This document shows positions 15,357 through 23,628 of a DNA stretch of 39,006 nt, piece after piece (the stretch's first letter is position 1; each line of letters opens with the position of its first letter). The notes beneath the pieces were generated by a model. That model saw nothing but the letters and a program-made list of their open reading frames with translations, was not told where the DNA came from and made no database searches. This DNA comes from Gemmatimonadota bacterium (GTDB taxonomy: Bacteria > Gemmatimonadota > Gemmatimonadetes > Gemmatimonadales > Gemmatimonadaceae), in contig CANHJV010000013.1 of the NCBI GenBank assembly GCA_947461225.1, positions 1 through 39,006 of the forward strand, read 5' to 3'. A program made the position numbers and the translations under genes.

Positions 15357-17669
15357 ATGGAGGCGAAAGATAACGACACACCGGCGCAGGCCGCGACACC
15401 TGTTGCGGCACCGGTGGTGTCGTGGCGCACGCGGCTGTTCAAGCCCATGCTCTACGCGGGGGCTCTCGTCGTGGCGGGGACACTCACCACCGCATCGTGG
15501 TGGTGGTCGTGCGGCTGGCAGGGTTGCCCTACGCCATCGCAGCTGCGCGCGTGGACGCCCACCGAGGGCGGTGCCCTCCTGGCGCGCGACAGTGCCTTTG
15601 TCAGTGCGCTTTCACCCGTGAATCGCACGAACGTTCCGCTCAGTCGTGTCCCGGCGCACGTGCAGGCGGCCTTCATCGCCGTCGAAGATCGGCGCTTTTA
15701 CGCCCACCACGGGGTCGACTGGTACGGGGTCGGCCGCGCTACCGTGGCCAACATCATGGCCGGCAGCGTACGTGAAGGCGCCAGCACGATCACGATGCAG
15801 CTGGCCCGCAACGTGTTCCTGGGCAATCGCGCCACCGAGCGCACGTTCGGCCGCAAGTTGCTCGAATGGCGCTACGCCACGCTGCTCGAGGGATCGCTCT
15901 CCAAGCAGGACATTCTCGAGCGCTACCTCAACGCGATCTATCTCGGCAACGGCGTGTATGGGGTCGAGGGCGCGAGCCGCGACCTCTTCGGCAAATCGGT
16001 GGCCAATGTTTCGCTCAGCGACGCGGCGATGCTGGCCGGTCTCCCCAAGGCACCCTCGTCCTATTCGCCGCGTCGCGATCGATCACGCGCGTTGGCACGT
16101 CGCGCCGTGGTGTTTGACGTGCTCCTCCGCGAAGGCGTGGCCGACAGCGCCACCATGCAAGTGGCGCGCAACACGCCGCTCACGCTGGTGCGCGCGGAGT
16201 GGGCGCCGGCCCGCGCGGTTGATTCCTGGGCCGTCGAGGCCGTGCGCGTCACCCTCGATTCGCTGCGCAACGCGGGGGTGATTCCCAAGGCGCTCAACGA
16301 TGCGCAGCTGCGCGTGTGGAGTACGATCGATCGCCGCGCGCAGATCGCCGGCGAGCGCGTGATCGCAGCGGGCGCCTGGCAGATCGATCAAGAGCGTGCG
16401 TATGGCGGGTTTTCCGTGACCAGCGCCGGTTCCCGCACGCAGGGCGCGCTGGTGGCACTCGATCCGGCCACCGGCGCCCTGCGGGCCGTGGTCGGTGGTC
16501 GTCGCATTGAGCGCAAGGGCTTCAACCGCGCGCTGCGTGCCAAGCGACAGCCGGGAAGCACCTTTAAGCCGTTCGTGTACGCCGAAGCGCTGCGGCAGGG
16601 CTTCACCGCCGCATCGATGCTCGAAGACGAACCGGTCGAGATCGACATCGGTCGCACCACATGGACGCCGGCGAACTACGGTGACGATTACGCGGGCCAC
16701 ATCACCATGCGTGACGCGCTCGCGCGTTCCGCCAACGCCGCCACCGTGCGTCTCAGCAGCAGGCTGAGCGTGCAGCGCATCGCCGATCTCGCGCACGCGC
16801 AGGGCATCGTGAGCGACTTGCCCATCGTGCCCGCGCTGGCGCTTGGCGCGGGAGCGGTCACGCCGCTCGAACTCACCGCCGCCTACGCGCCCTTCGGGAA
16901 CGGCGGGACGCGCGTGAATCCGTATCTCGTCGAGCGTGTCGAAGACCAATTCGGACGCGTGATCTGGAGTCATCCGCGCACGGCCGGCGTCACGGTGCTC
17001 GACGCGACCGACGCGTTTCTCCTCACCTCCCTGCTGCAGGGCGTCGTCGATCGCGGCACCGGTCGTCCCGTGCGCGATGCCGGTATTCGCGGGCCGGTGG
17101 CGGGAAAGACCGGCACCACCAACGAAGGCACCGACGTCTGGTTCGTGGGTTACACGCCCACGCTCGTCGCCAGCGTCTGGTTCGGCGCCGATGATCCGCA
17201 GCCACTCGGCTGGAACGCGTCGGGTGGTCGTATGGCGGCGCCGGTGTGGGCGCGATTCCTGCGCGACGGGTGGCACAGTCCTGAGGAAGACAGCACGTGG
17301 GTGCAGCCCGCTGGCATCGAGACGAAGCAAATCGATATCGGCACGGGCAAGCTGGCCAGCGATTGGTGCGGACCGTCGCGCCGCGAATTCTTCGTGCGCG
17401 GCAGCGCCCCCAAGGCCTCGTGCGAAAACGATCCGTATCTCGCGATGCGTGACGCCGAGCCGCCTGACTGGCACGACAGTACCAGCGGAGGACCGGGCGA
17501 GATCGACCCCGCGCAGATTGTCGACGCCGTGGGCGGCGTCCTTGAATCCATCGGTGGCAATGCGAAGGCCCGCGCCGCCGCCGATCGCATCATGGTGGAG
17601 CTGCGAAAAGTGCAGCGTGACGCGGCGCGCGCGGCGCGCCGCGAGGCCGAGCGGCTGCGACGCCGCTGA
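15357..17669 (+). CDS. class A penicillin-binding protein (PBP1A-type, bifunctional)
   Basis: The 770-residue enzyme polymerises and cross-links peptidoglycan. It has a short cytoplasmic tail, a membrane anchor (LYAGALVVAGTLTTASWWW) and a GT51 glycosyltransferase domain with EDRRFYAHHG near residue 104, GASTITMQLARN, and ILERYLNAIYLGNGVYGVEG. The transpeptidase domain has all three penicillin-fold motifs: SxxK in PGSTFKPF near 402, SxN in RSANAAT near 458, and KTG in GKTGTTNEG near 583. The C-terminal tail is Arg/Glu-rich (EAERLRRR). It is divergent from a polysaccharide deacetylase gene. The stop lies 10 bp from the stop of the convergent DUF1501 gene. Confidence 0.95.
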   Translation: MEAKDNDTPAQAATPVAAPVVSWRTRLFKPMLYAGALVVAGTLTTASWWWSCGWQGCPTPSQLRAWTPTEGGALLARDSAFVSALSPVNRTNVPLSRVPAHVQAAFIAVEDRRFYAHHGVDWYGVGRATVANIMAGSVREGASTITMQLARNVFLGNRATERTFGRKLLEWRYATLLEGSLSKQDILERYLNAIYLGNGVYGVEGASRDLFGKSVANVSLSDAAMLAGLPKAPSSYSPRRDRSRALARRAVVFDVLLREGVADSATMQVARNTPLTLVRAEWAPARAVDSWAVEAVRVTLDSLRNAGVIPKALNDAQLRVWSTIDRRAQIAGERVIAAGAWQIDQERAYGGFSVTSAGSRTQGALVALDPATGALRAVVGGRRIERKGFNRALRAKRQPGSTFKPFVYAEALRQGFTAASMLEDEPVEIDIGRTTWTPANYGDDYAGHITMRDALARSANAATVRLSSRLSVQRIADLAHAQGIVSDLPIVPALALGAGAVTPLELTAAYAPFGNGGTRVNPYLVERVEDQFGRVIWSHPRTAGVTVLDATDAFLLTSLLQGVVDRGTGRPVRDAGIRGPVAGKTGTTNEGTDVWFVGYTPTLVASVWFGADDPQPLGWNASGGRMAAPVWARFLRDGWHSPEEDSTWVQPAGIETKQIDIGTGKLASDWCGPSRREFFVRGSAPKASCENDPYLAMRDAEPPDWHDSTSGGPGEIDPAQIVDAVGGVLESIGGNAKARAAADRIMVELRKVQRDAARAARREAERLRRR

Positions 17670-17679
17670 GCACGAGGGG

Positions 17680-18987
17680 TTACAGCACGCCCAGCCACTC
17701 CTTCTCGAAGCCACCATAGCCCGGGAAGATTTTCGGGAGCTGCGCCGCACCGAGATGCTTCGATGCGATCTCACTGAACACCGCGCGGAAGTCGGTAGTG
17801 AGCGCGAGATCGCGTCCTTCGTACAGCTGCTCCGGCGCCAACCCCGGCCAACGACCGTGTACTTTCTGCGCCGACCGCAGTGATCCGCCGATCACGAACA
17901 TCGCACCGGCGTGGCCGTGATCGGTGCCGCCGGTGCCGTTCTGTCGCACCGTGCGACCGAACTCCGAGCAGGTGAGAATCACCACGTCGTCCATGCGGTC
18001 GCCGAGGTCGGCGACCAAGGCGGCGATACTTTGCGAGAAGTCACCAAGTCGCGTGGCCAACTGCCCCTGCGCGCCGCCCTGATTCACGTGCGTATCCCAG
18101 CCGCCCACGTCGGCGAACGCCACTTCGAGCCCCACGCCCGACTTGATCAACTGCGCAATCTGCAGCAGCCGCTGACCGAACTGTGACCGCGGATATTCCA
18201 CGCCGGCCGCCGGTCGATACTGCTGCGGGTTGGCGGCGCGCAGCACCTTCAGTGCCTCAAACATGTCGCTGCCGCTGCCGTGCACGAGGTCCGATGAGCC
18301 CGTGCGATACAACGCTTCGATGCGGCGCTGCGCTTCACCGCCGTTGGTGCGGATCGAGAACTCGTCGATGGAGTTCATCGCCACCACCGGGTTCGCTCCC
18401 TCCAGAATGCGCGGCGTCTGGGCGGTCATCGCCACGGCACGGAACGGCGCGGCCGCCGAGCCCGGTGCGCACGATGACGCCTCACACGTGCCTTGCACCG
18501 CGAGATACCGATTGAGCCAACCGTCCGTCGTGCCCTTACGATCGGGCGTGCCGGTTTCCATGTAATCTTGCGCATCAAAGTGCGACCGCGTGGCACTCGG
18601 ACTGCCCACCGCGTGAATCGGCGCCAGCAGGCCACGATCCCACAGCGGCTTGAACGACGCCAGCGACGGATGCAGGCCGAAGAACCCGTCGAGATCGATC
18701 GCGCCCGCCGCGTTCGTCGAGCCGCCCACGCGCGCCGGTGTGGCAATCGCGAGCTGCGGTCGCGCCGCGTAGTAGCTCGTGTCGCCGAAGGGCACCAGCA
18801 CGTTGAGCGCGTCGGCGGCACCGCGCTGAAAGAGCACGATCAGCGTCTTACCGCGCACGGCGCGCGGCAGCGCCATCGCCAGGGCGGTACGCCGCAGGAA
18901 ACTCGGCGACAGCCCGAGCGTGACCAGCGACAGCGCGCCGCCCTTGAGAAACACCCGGCGATTCACCGGATTGTTGAAGGCAGACAT
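17680..18987 (-). CDS. DUF1501-family Tat-exported protein
   Basis: The 435-residue protein has a twin-arginine signal at the N-terminus (NRRVFLKGGALSLVTLG), so it should be exported folded to the periplasm or beyond. The body matches the DUF1501 pattern, distantly related to alkaline-phosphatase/sulfatase folds: KTLIVLFQRGAADALNVLVP, DVGGWDTHVNQGG, VILTCSEFGRTVRQNGTGGTDHGHAGAMFVIGG (split here only for reading) and a terminal PGYGGFEKEWLGVL. It follows the DUF1800 gene by 14 bp in the same direction; the pairing of these two families is widespread. The biochemical function of the family is not established. Confidence 0.88.
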   Translation of the reverse strand: MSAFNNPVNRRVFLKGGALSLVTLGLSPSFLRRTALAMALPRAVRGKTLIVLFQRGAADALNVLVPFGDTSYYAARPQLAIATPARVGGSTNAAGAIDLDGFFGLHPSLASFKPLWDRGLLAPIHAVGSPSATRSHFDAQDYMETGTPDRKGTTDGWLNRYLAVQGTCEASSCAPGSAAAPFRAVAMTAQTPRILEGANPVVAMNSIDEFSIRTNGGEAQRRIEALYRTGSSDLVHGSGSDMFEALKVLRAANPQQYRPAAGVEYPRSQFGQRLLQIAQLIKSGVGLEVAFADVGGWDTHVNQGGAQGQLATRLGDFSQSIAALVADLGDRMDDVVILTCSEFGRTVRQNGTGGTDHGHAGAMFVIGGSLRSAQKVHGRWPGLAPEQLYEGRDLALTTDFRAVFSEIASKHLGAAQLPKIFPGYGGFEKEWLGVL

Positions 18988-19001
18988 GATCGGATTCCCG
19001 C

Positions 19002-20879
19002 TCAGCGGCGTTGAAATTCAGGAGCTCCGAGCGCGAGGCCAACGATCTGCGCAAATCCCGTGATCGATGGCAACGATCCGATCGACTGCGTCAGCGTGGC
19101 GCCGCGTTCCGGTCGCACCGCTTCGCGGCCAGCGGCCTGCTGTTGCTGTGCCACGGGCGCACGGGCGGCCCGGCGTGCACTGGCGGCCTGCTTGCGCGTG
19201 TTCGCCGTCATATCGCGACTGACCATGCCACCGATCATCGCATCATCATCGTCAGCCACTAGCAGCGAGTCGTTGGCGCCGCCATGTGACTGGAGAAACG
19301 GATTCGTGCCGGTCAGGAGCACCTGTCGCGTATCCGACGACACCGCGCCACCGAACAGTTCCTTGATCACGGCATCCACCTGATCCTCGCGCGACGACGT
19401 CGCGGTCTCCGCCGTGAGCGGCCACGCCGAGAGCGTGATGCCCGGTACGCGCCCCGAGGCCGCGGCCAGTCCGAAGTTGATGCGATTCAGAATCGCGCCG
19501 GTGTTCATCCAGGCGTCGCCGGTTTCCGGATAGCCGTTGGGCGCCTGATGGCCGAAAATCGGTTGGCCGAGGCGGCTCACCAGCTGCGACGAGCGCGGCG
19601 TGGCATCGGGCGGCGCCTGCATCGCGCGCATCGTGCTCGTTACTAGTTCGAACGGCGACTTCACTTTCGCGCGATAACTGGCCGACGCGAAGAACTCGGG
19701 GCTCGTGACAATGGTGCGCACCACCTCGCGGATATTGCCGTTGGTGCGACGGAACGTGGCCGTCGCACGCTCCACCAGCGCCGCCGGTGGCGTGTCACTC
19801 ACGAAACGCCGCGCCAACTTGGTGGCGATGAACCTGGCCGTGCTCGGATGCGACGCCAGCAAATCGAGCACGGCTTCGCCTTCCTCGATGCCCCTGTTCG
19901 CCGCGAACGACGTGCCGAGGATGGTTTTGGCACTCGCGTCGTGCACCTCACCGCGAAAGGCGAAGCCGCCACCCTGCGCACCGCGCGCGATCGTCCATCC
20001 GGTGAGCGCGCGCGCTACCTCGATCACATCCTGCTGCGTGTAGCCGCCGTCCACGCCCAGCGTGTGCAGCTCCATGAGTTCCCGCGCGTAGTTCTCGTTC
20101 AATCCGCGCCGGCGTTGCGCCGCCTGCAGTAGTTGCGGGTTCTGCGCCATGCGCTGCTGCACCGCCGCCGCGCGTCGCGCCGCCTGACGCGCGTTCAATG
20201 AACGCGGCGCGGGGCGCAACGTGGGTCGCCCGCTGTCGGCCACGCTCTGCCAGTTGTCGAGGTAGTAGAGCATGGCCGGGCTCTTGGCCACGGCACCGAG
20301 CAGCTCACGGAACGTACCGAGGGCGTGGGGACGGATCGTCTGTGCGTCGTACTCCGGAAGGAAGTAGCGCGTGCGATCCTTGCCGGCGAACACGTTGAAG
20401 TGATTCTCCCAGAAATCGACCAGCACTTCGTTGAGCTGGCGCTCGCTCATCACCGCGCGCGCCACCCGGCTCGACGCGAGTTCGCCCAGAAAGGCGTACG
20501 ACGGGCGACTCTGCCCGCGGAGCGTGGCGGAATCGGCCAGCAACTGCTCGCCCGTTTTGCCCAAGGACGTGAAGCGCGCCACGAACTGCTCGGTGGCGGC
20601 GTCGGGGATGCGTTCGGGGTACAGCTGCCGGTCGATCCAGGCATCGACCCCCATGGTGCGCACGGCGTCCACGTCGCCCGGGCGGGCGCCGAAGGCAAGA
20701 CGGTTGAGGACGTGGTGCACCTGCTGGTCGGCCGTCTGCTCGCGGGATGCGATGACGCCAACGGATGCGGAGGACGCGGGGGACGTGTGCGGTGTAACGG
20801 TGGCGCAGCCGTTGGCGGTGGCCAGCGCGGCGAGGCACAGGGCCGCAGTGGGACGAAACGATGGGCGGAACAGCGGCAC
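19002..20879 (-). CDS. DUF1800-family exported protein, probable lipoprotein
   Basis: The 625-residue protein begins with a signal peptide ending in ALATANGCATV, which looks like a lipobox with Cys near residue 25. Family hallmarks follow: HVLNRLAFGARPGDVDAV, WIDRQLYPERIPD, LVDFWENHFNVFAGKDRTR, NENYARELMELHTLGVDGGY, and GWTIARGAQGG. The C-terminal region holds a Gln/Ala-rich low-complexity insert (VAQQQQAAGREAV) before the conserved LALGAPEFQRR end. It is the first gene of a two-gene operon with the DUF1501 protein. Function of the family is unknown; a role in export or surface assembly is inferred only from the signals and the pairing. Confidence 0.87.
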   Translation of the reverse strand: MPLFRPSFRPTAALCLAALATANGCATVTPHTSPASSASVGVIASREQTADQQVHHVLNRLAFGARPGDVDAVRTMGVDAWIDRQLYPERIPDAATEQFVARFTSLGKTGEQLLADSATLRGQSRPSYAFLGELASSRVARAVMSERQLNEVLVDFWENHFNVFAGKDRTRYFLPEYDAQTIRPHALGTFRELLGAVAKSPAMLYYLDNWQSVADSGRPTLRPAPRSLNARQAARRAAAVQQRMAQNPQLLQAAQRRRGLNENYARELMELHTLGVDGGYTQQDVIEVARALTGWTIARGAQGGGFAFRGEVHDASAKTILGTSFAANRGIEEGEAVLDLLASHPSTARFIATKLARRFVSDTPPAALVERATATFRRTNGNIREVVRTIVTSPEFFASASYRAKVKSPFELVTSTMRAMQAPPDATPRSSQLVSRLGQPIFGHQAPNGYPETGDAWMNTGAILNRINFGLAAASGRVPGITLSAWPLTAETATSSREDQVDAVIKELFGGAVSSDTRQVLLTGTNPFLQSHGGANDSLLVADDDDAMIGGMVSRDMTANTRKQAASARRAARAPVAQQQQAAGREAVRPERGATLTQSIGSLPSITGFAQIVGLALGAPEFQRR

Positions 20880-20948
20880 GCGTGAACCCTCGACTGAAGT
20901 CTTTGGTTATGACGGAAGGTCCACGGCATCGTTAACCCCGCCGCGCTT

Positions 20949-20954
20949 TATCTT
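20949..20954 (+). promoter_or_regulatory. -10-like hexamer just before the small membrane protein gene
   Basis: TATCTT lies 9 nt upstream of the ATG at 20964, with no Shine-Dalgarno between them. A transcript starting 6-7 nt downstream would have almost no leader. I see no convincing -35 element at the usual spacing. Confidence 0.3.
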
Positions 20955-20963
20955 TCTTCGACT

Positions 20964-21443
20964 ATGGACCACGGCAACGCGCACGGCCGCTTCACAAAAC
21001 TCATCGACGCCGCGCTCGCGGCCGGCACGCTCACCGCGATCGCGACCGGTGGCGCGCTGCTCGGTCTCGGTTGGCGTGAGGGCGAAGCGGGGCGCGTGTT
21101 CCGTCTCGCCGGGCGCGGGCTGCTCGAACGCGTCGGGGTGGCGTCGTCGGCCGCACCACTCACGTCCGTCGCGCTTGGGTATCTGCATCACTTGATCATC
21201 GCGACCGGCTGGGGCGTGCTCCTTGCACTGCTGGTGCTTCCGTTTCGCGGTGTGACACGCCTCGCAGCCGTCATGCTCGCCGCCGCGGGGTATGCGTCGC
21301 TCGCCCTCTGGGTGCTCCCGTCCACGTTACGAATTGGTTACGCGGTGACGGGAACGCCCTCCGGTGTGGTTGCCATTGGAGCGTCGGTTGCGGTCGCGCT
21401 ACTGGGCGCCGTGTGGGTGGCCATCGGCGAAGGATACGACTGA
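20964..21443 (+). CDS. small membrane protein of unknown function
   Basis: The 159-residue protein has about four hydrophobic segments (IDAALAAGTLTAIATGGALL, LHHLIIATGWGVLLALLVLP, LAAVMLAAAGYASLALWVL, VVAIGASVAVALLGAVWVAI), so it should sit in the inner membrane. The layout, with a HH pair in the second segment, does not match a family I can name. It is divergent from the DUF1800 operon across 84 bp. Codon usage resembles its neighbours, supporting a real gene. Confidence 0.7.
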   Translation: MDHGNAHGRFTKLIDAALAAGTLTAIATGGALLGLGWREGEAGRVFRLAGRGLLERVGVASSAAPLTSVALGYLHHLIIATGWGVLLALLVLPFRGVTRLAAVMLAAAGYASLALWVLPSTLRIGYAVTGTPSGVVAIGASVAVALLGAVWVAIGEGYD

Positions 21444-21561
21444 CGCACGATGGAGTTGGTGTGGTGTGGTTGGTGTTGCTCATCACTAGGTGGCCCGTCA
21501 TTCACGTGGACGGCGCACGTGCCGGACGGATCGCCTGGTCAGTGCTTACGCTTTTTCGCAC

Positions 21562-21568
21562 AGGAGGT
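21562..21568 (+). promoter_or_regulatory. strong Shine-Dalgarno deciding the start at 21575
   Basis: AGGAGGT lies 6 nt upstream of the ATG at 21575. It is the best ribosome binding site in the window and rules in favour of MDVLVRLEARP as the N-terminus, although the frame is open back to 21413. Confidence 0.75.
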
Positions 21569-21574
21569 AGAAAC

Positions 21575-22132
21575 ATGGACGTCCTCGTACGACTCGAGGC
21601 GCGTCCGACCGATTCGCCGGTAGTTGCGCACGTGAATTCCATTCCCGTGCTTCCATTCGGCACCCGCTCGCGGCGTGAAGTCGTAACGCTGTACGGCGTC
21701 GCCGACGCGCAGTCGCTGGCGCTGGCCCTCGCGGCCACCGTCGAGAGTGAACGCCTGGAAGTACACACGGGAGTCGTGCGCCATCTGGGCGTGTGGCCGG
21801 ACCGCGGTGCGGTCGGTGATTCGGCGTGGCGGGATGGAACGACGGGTCGGTTGGTCACGCAGGATCTTGATATACCGCTGCTGACACTCGAGGCCCGTGC
21901 CTCCGAGCTGCTCGGCTCGTGTGGGTCGACACTCCGGCGCGTCGCGGCTGGCTTAGCCATGCCCGACTGGCCCGAAGGCACGGAGCGGGCCCTCAGCTTT
22001 TCGTTCGCATCCACCGATTCGGCCGCCTCGGGTGGAGCCGGACAGTCGCTAGAAGACGATGCCGGTGTCGAACGCTGGCTCGATTCCATCCGCCAGGCTG
22101 ACACTTTCACTTTCGACGTCGAGGGAGACTGA
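21575..22132 (+). CDS. hypothetical protein, 185 residues
   Basis: I do not recognise this protein. It has no signal peptide or membrane helix. The N-terminal part looks like an alpha/beta domain (VVTLYGVADAQSLALALAAT), and the C-terminal third is acidic (GQSLEDDAGVERWLDSIRQA, ending TFDVEGD). The start is supported by a perfect AGGAGGT 6 nt upstream, suggesting high translation. It is followed by a strong hairpin terminator and is convergent with thyX. Cytoplasmic location is inferred. Confidence 0.7.
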   Translation: MDVLVRLEARPTDSPVVAHVNSIPVLPFGTRSRREVVTLYGVADAQSLALALAATVESERLEVHTGVVRHLGVWPDRGAVGDSAWRDGTTGRLVTQDLDIPLLTLEARASELLGSCGSTLRRVAAGLAMPDWPEGTERALSFSFASTDSAASGGAGQSLEDDAGVERWLDSIRQADTFTFDVEGD

Positions 22133-22161
22133 ATTCACACTTGCTTCGTCTATGAACGACG

Positions 22162-22196
22162 ACGGGCCGCGAACACTTCACGTGATCGCGGCCCGT
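22162..22196. terminator. bidirectional terminator between the 185-aa gene and thyX
   Basis: ACGGGCCGCGA (22162-22172) and TCGCGGCCCGT (22186-22196) form an 11-bp perfect stem with a 13-nt loop between two convergent genes. The plus-strand side is followed by CTGTATTGG, a poor U-tract, and the minus side by CGTCGTTCATA. The position argues for termination from both directions. Confidence 0.65.
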
Positions 22197-22213
22197 CTGT
22201 ATTGGTAACCGAG

Positions 22214-22981
22214 CTACACCTTGTGGTAGCTGATGCGCGCCGCTTCCCGTCGATCCGCCCCTTCGTAAATCTCGAAGTCGCTAAAGAACGCCGGCGCTTC
22301 CTGCCCCAGCACGCGCAACGCCATCACCGCCAACCGACGGATCTCGAGCTCAGCCCCTTCGCTCGAGCGCAGCTCCAGCATCGTGCGCCACGCACGCGCG
22401 TTCGCCGTCACCACGATCTTCGTTTCCGTGCTGTTCGGCAGCACGCCGCGCGCGGCTTCACGCGCCATTTTGCGACGGTGCACTTTGTCGTCCACCCACG
22501 CGTACCGCGTCATCAGCGACTCGACCAGCGAGATATAGCTCTCCACCGCGCTGGTGACCTGCGCCCGCCACGCCTGCTCCAGCGGTTCGTCGCCGATCAT
22601 GGCCGGCGGCATCACGAACTGGGCGTCACTTTCGTCGACGTAGCGCTGCGATAGCTGGGAATACGCGAAGCCCGCGCGGTGCCGCACCAACTCATGCGTG
22701 AGCGATCGGCTCACCCCTTCGAACAGAATCGAGTAGTTCGCATGCTCGAGCACGCTGCCGTGCCCCTGCTTTTTGATGTTCTCGAGATAGTCCCGCGTGG
22801 TCCGACCCGCCGGATTGCGCTGACTCATGTAGCAGAGACGGCCGGCAAACTCGGCGAGCCGCTCGCCGTCGGTAGACTCACCGATCCATTGCACCGGGAG
22901 ATGGCTGGCCTCGACAAACTGGGGACGGGCGAGCACGGTGATCTTGGGCTCGCGGAGAATCGCGGCGTCAGAGAGCGGCAT
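22214..22981 (-). CDS. thyX: flavin-dependent thymidylate synthase ThyX
   Basis: The 255-residue enzyme makes dTMP from dUMP with methylene-tetrahydrofolate and FAD/NADPH, and replaces ThyA in many bacteria. The ThyX signature is present: R100-H-R102 followed by eight residues and serine (RHRAGFAYSQLSQRYVDES). Other conserved segments are GHGSVLEHANYSILFEGVSR and the C-terminal LRSSEGAELEIRRLA. The ATG at 22981 (MPLSDAAIL) fits family length; the upstream in-frame extension to 23059 runs into the promoter region shared with the divergent MarR gene. No thyA is seen in the window. Confidence 0.96.
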   Translation of the reverse strand: MPLSDAAILREPKITVLARPQFVEASHLPVQWIGESTDGERLAEFAGRLCYMSQRNPAGRTTRDYLENIKKQGHGSVLEHANYSILFEGVSRSLTHELVRHRAGFAYSQLSQRYVDESDAQFVMPPAMIGDEPLEQAWRAQVTSAVESYISLVESLMTRYAWVDDKVHRRKMAREAARGVLPNSTETKIVVTANARAWRTMLELRSSEGAELEIRRLAVMALRVLGQEAPAFFSDFEIYEGADRREAARISYHKV

Positions 22982-23014
22982 GGCAGAGAAATCGGGTGAA
23001 TGAGGCGCTGGCGT

Positions 23015-23047
23015 CGGTATGGTACTACCGTAATATCGCCAATATCG
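23015..23047. promoter_or_regulatory. candidate operator/promoter between thyX and the MarR gene
   Basis: Inverted repeat CGGTA (23015-23019) and TACCG (23026-23030) with a 6-bp spacer lies next to two AATATCG direct repeats (23032-23038 and 23041-23047). This AT-richer patch sits in the divergent region and could bind the MarR-type regulator encoded to the right. TAATAT at 23031-23036 could also serve as a -10 element. The evidence is positional. Confidence 0.35.
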
Positions 23048-23095
23048 TCGGCGGCGCACCCACCTCAGGCCGTCTGGCTCCCCTTAGCTGTCCCC

Positions 23096-23584
23096 ATGTC
23101 CGAACGCACTCCTGATCGCACGCTGCAAGACGAGCTTCAACAGTCGCGGCCATTCCGCTCCCAGTCTCAGGAAGCGACGATCGCCCTAATGCGTACGGCC
23201 TCAGTCGTGAGCCGGCGATTCGCCCGGGTCGTGGAGCCGCACGGCCTGAGTCTCGCCCAGTACAACGTGCTCCGTATCCTGCGGGGCGCCGGCCCCGAGG
23301 GACTGCCCACGCTGGCCATTCGCGACCGTATGATCGACGAGGGGTCAACCGTGACCCGTCTGCTCGACAAGCTGGAGCAAGCCTCGCTCGTCACCCGCGA
23401 TCGCTCCCGCCCCGACCGCCGTCAGGTCGTGTGCCAGATCACGAAGCAGGGAGAGGCGCTGCTGGCTACGCTCGACCCGCAAATCGACGCCACCGATCTC
23501 TCGTCGATGGCCATGCTTACACCGGATCAACGCGCCGCCCTGCTCGCCCTGCTCACCGCCGTTCGCCAGGAATTGGGCGATTGA
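23096..23584 (+). CDS. MarR-family transcriptional regulator
   Basis: The 162-residue protein has the MarR winged-helix layout: a dimerisation helix (ATIALMRTASVVSRRFARVV), the recognition region (LSLAQYNVLRILRGAGPEGL, then LAIRDRMIDEGSTVTRLLDK), and the wing with DRSRPDRRQVVCQITKQGEA. The ATG at 23096 (MSERTPDRTL) gives the usual N-terminus. Such regulators act as dimers on palindromic operators and often control neighbouring genes; a candidate operator lies 50-80 bp upstream. The ligand and targets are unknown. ThyX is the divergent neighbour. Confidence 0.92.
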   Translation: MSERTPDRTLQDELQQSRPFRSQSQEATIALMRTASVVSRRFARVVEPHGLSLAQYNVLRILRGAGPEGLPTLAIRDRMIDEGSTVTRLLDKLEQASLVTRDRSRPDRRQVVCQITKQGEALLATLDPQIDATDLSSMAMLTPDQRAALLALLTAVRQELGD

Positions 23585-23628
23585 TCGCGCTTCCATAGCG
23601 CCAGTTAAGCGCCATTAAAGAAGCTACA

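Noticed and set aside
16083-17774. 563-residue minus-strand open frame
   Set aside because: It is antisense to the transpeptidase half of the penicillin-binding protein and has no domain motif.
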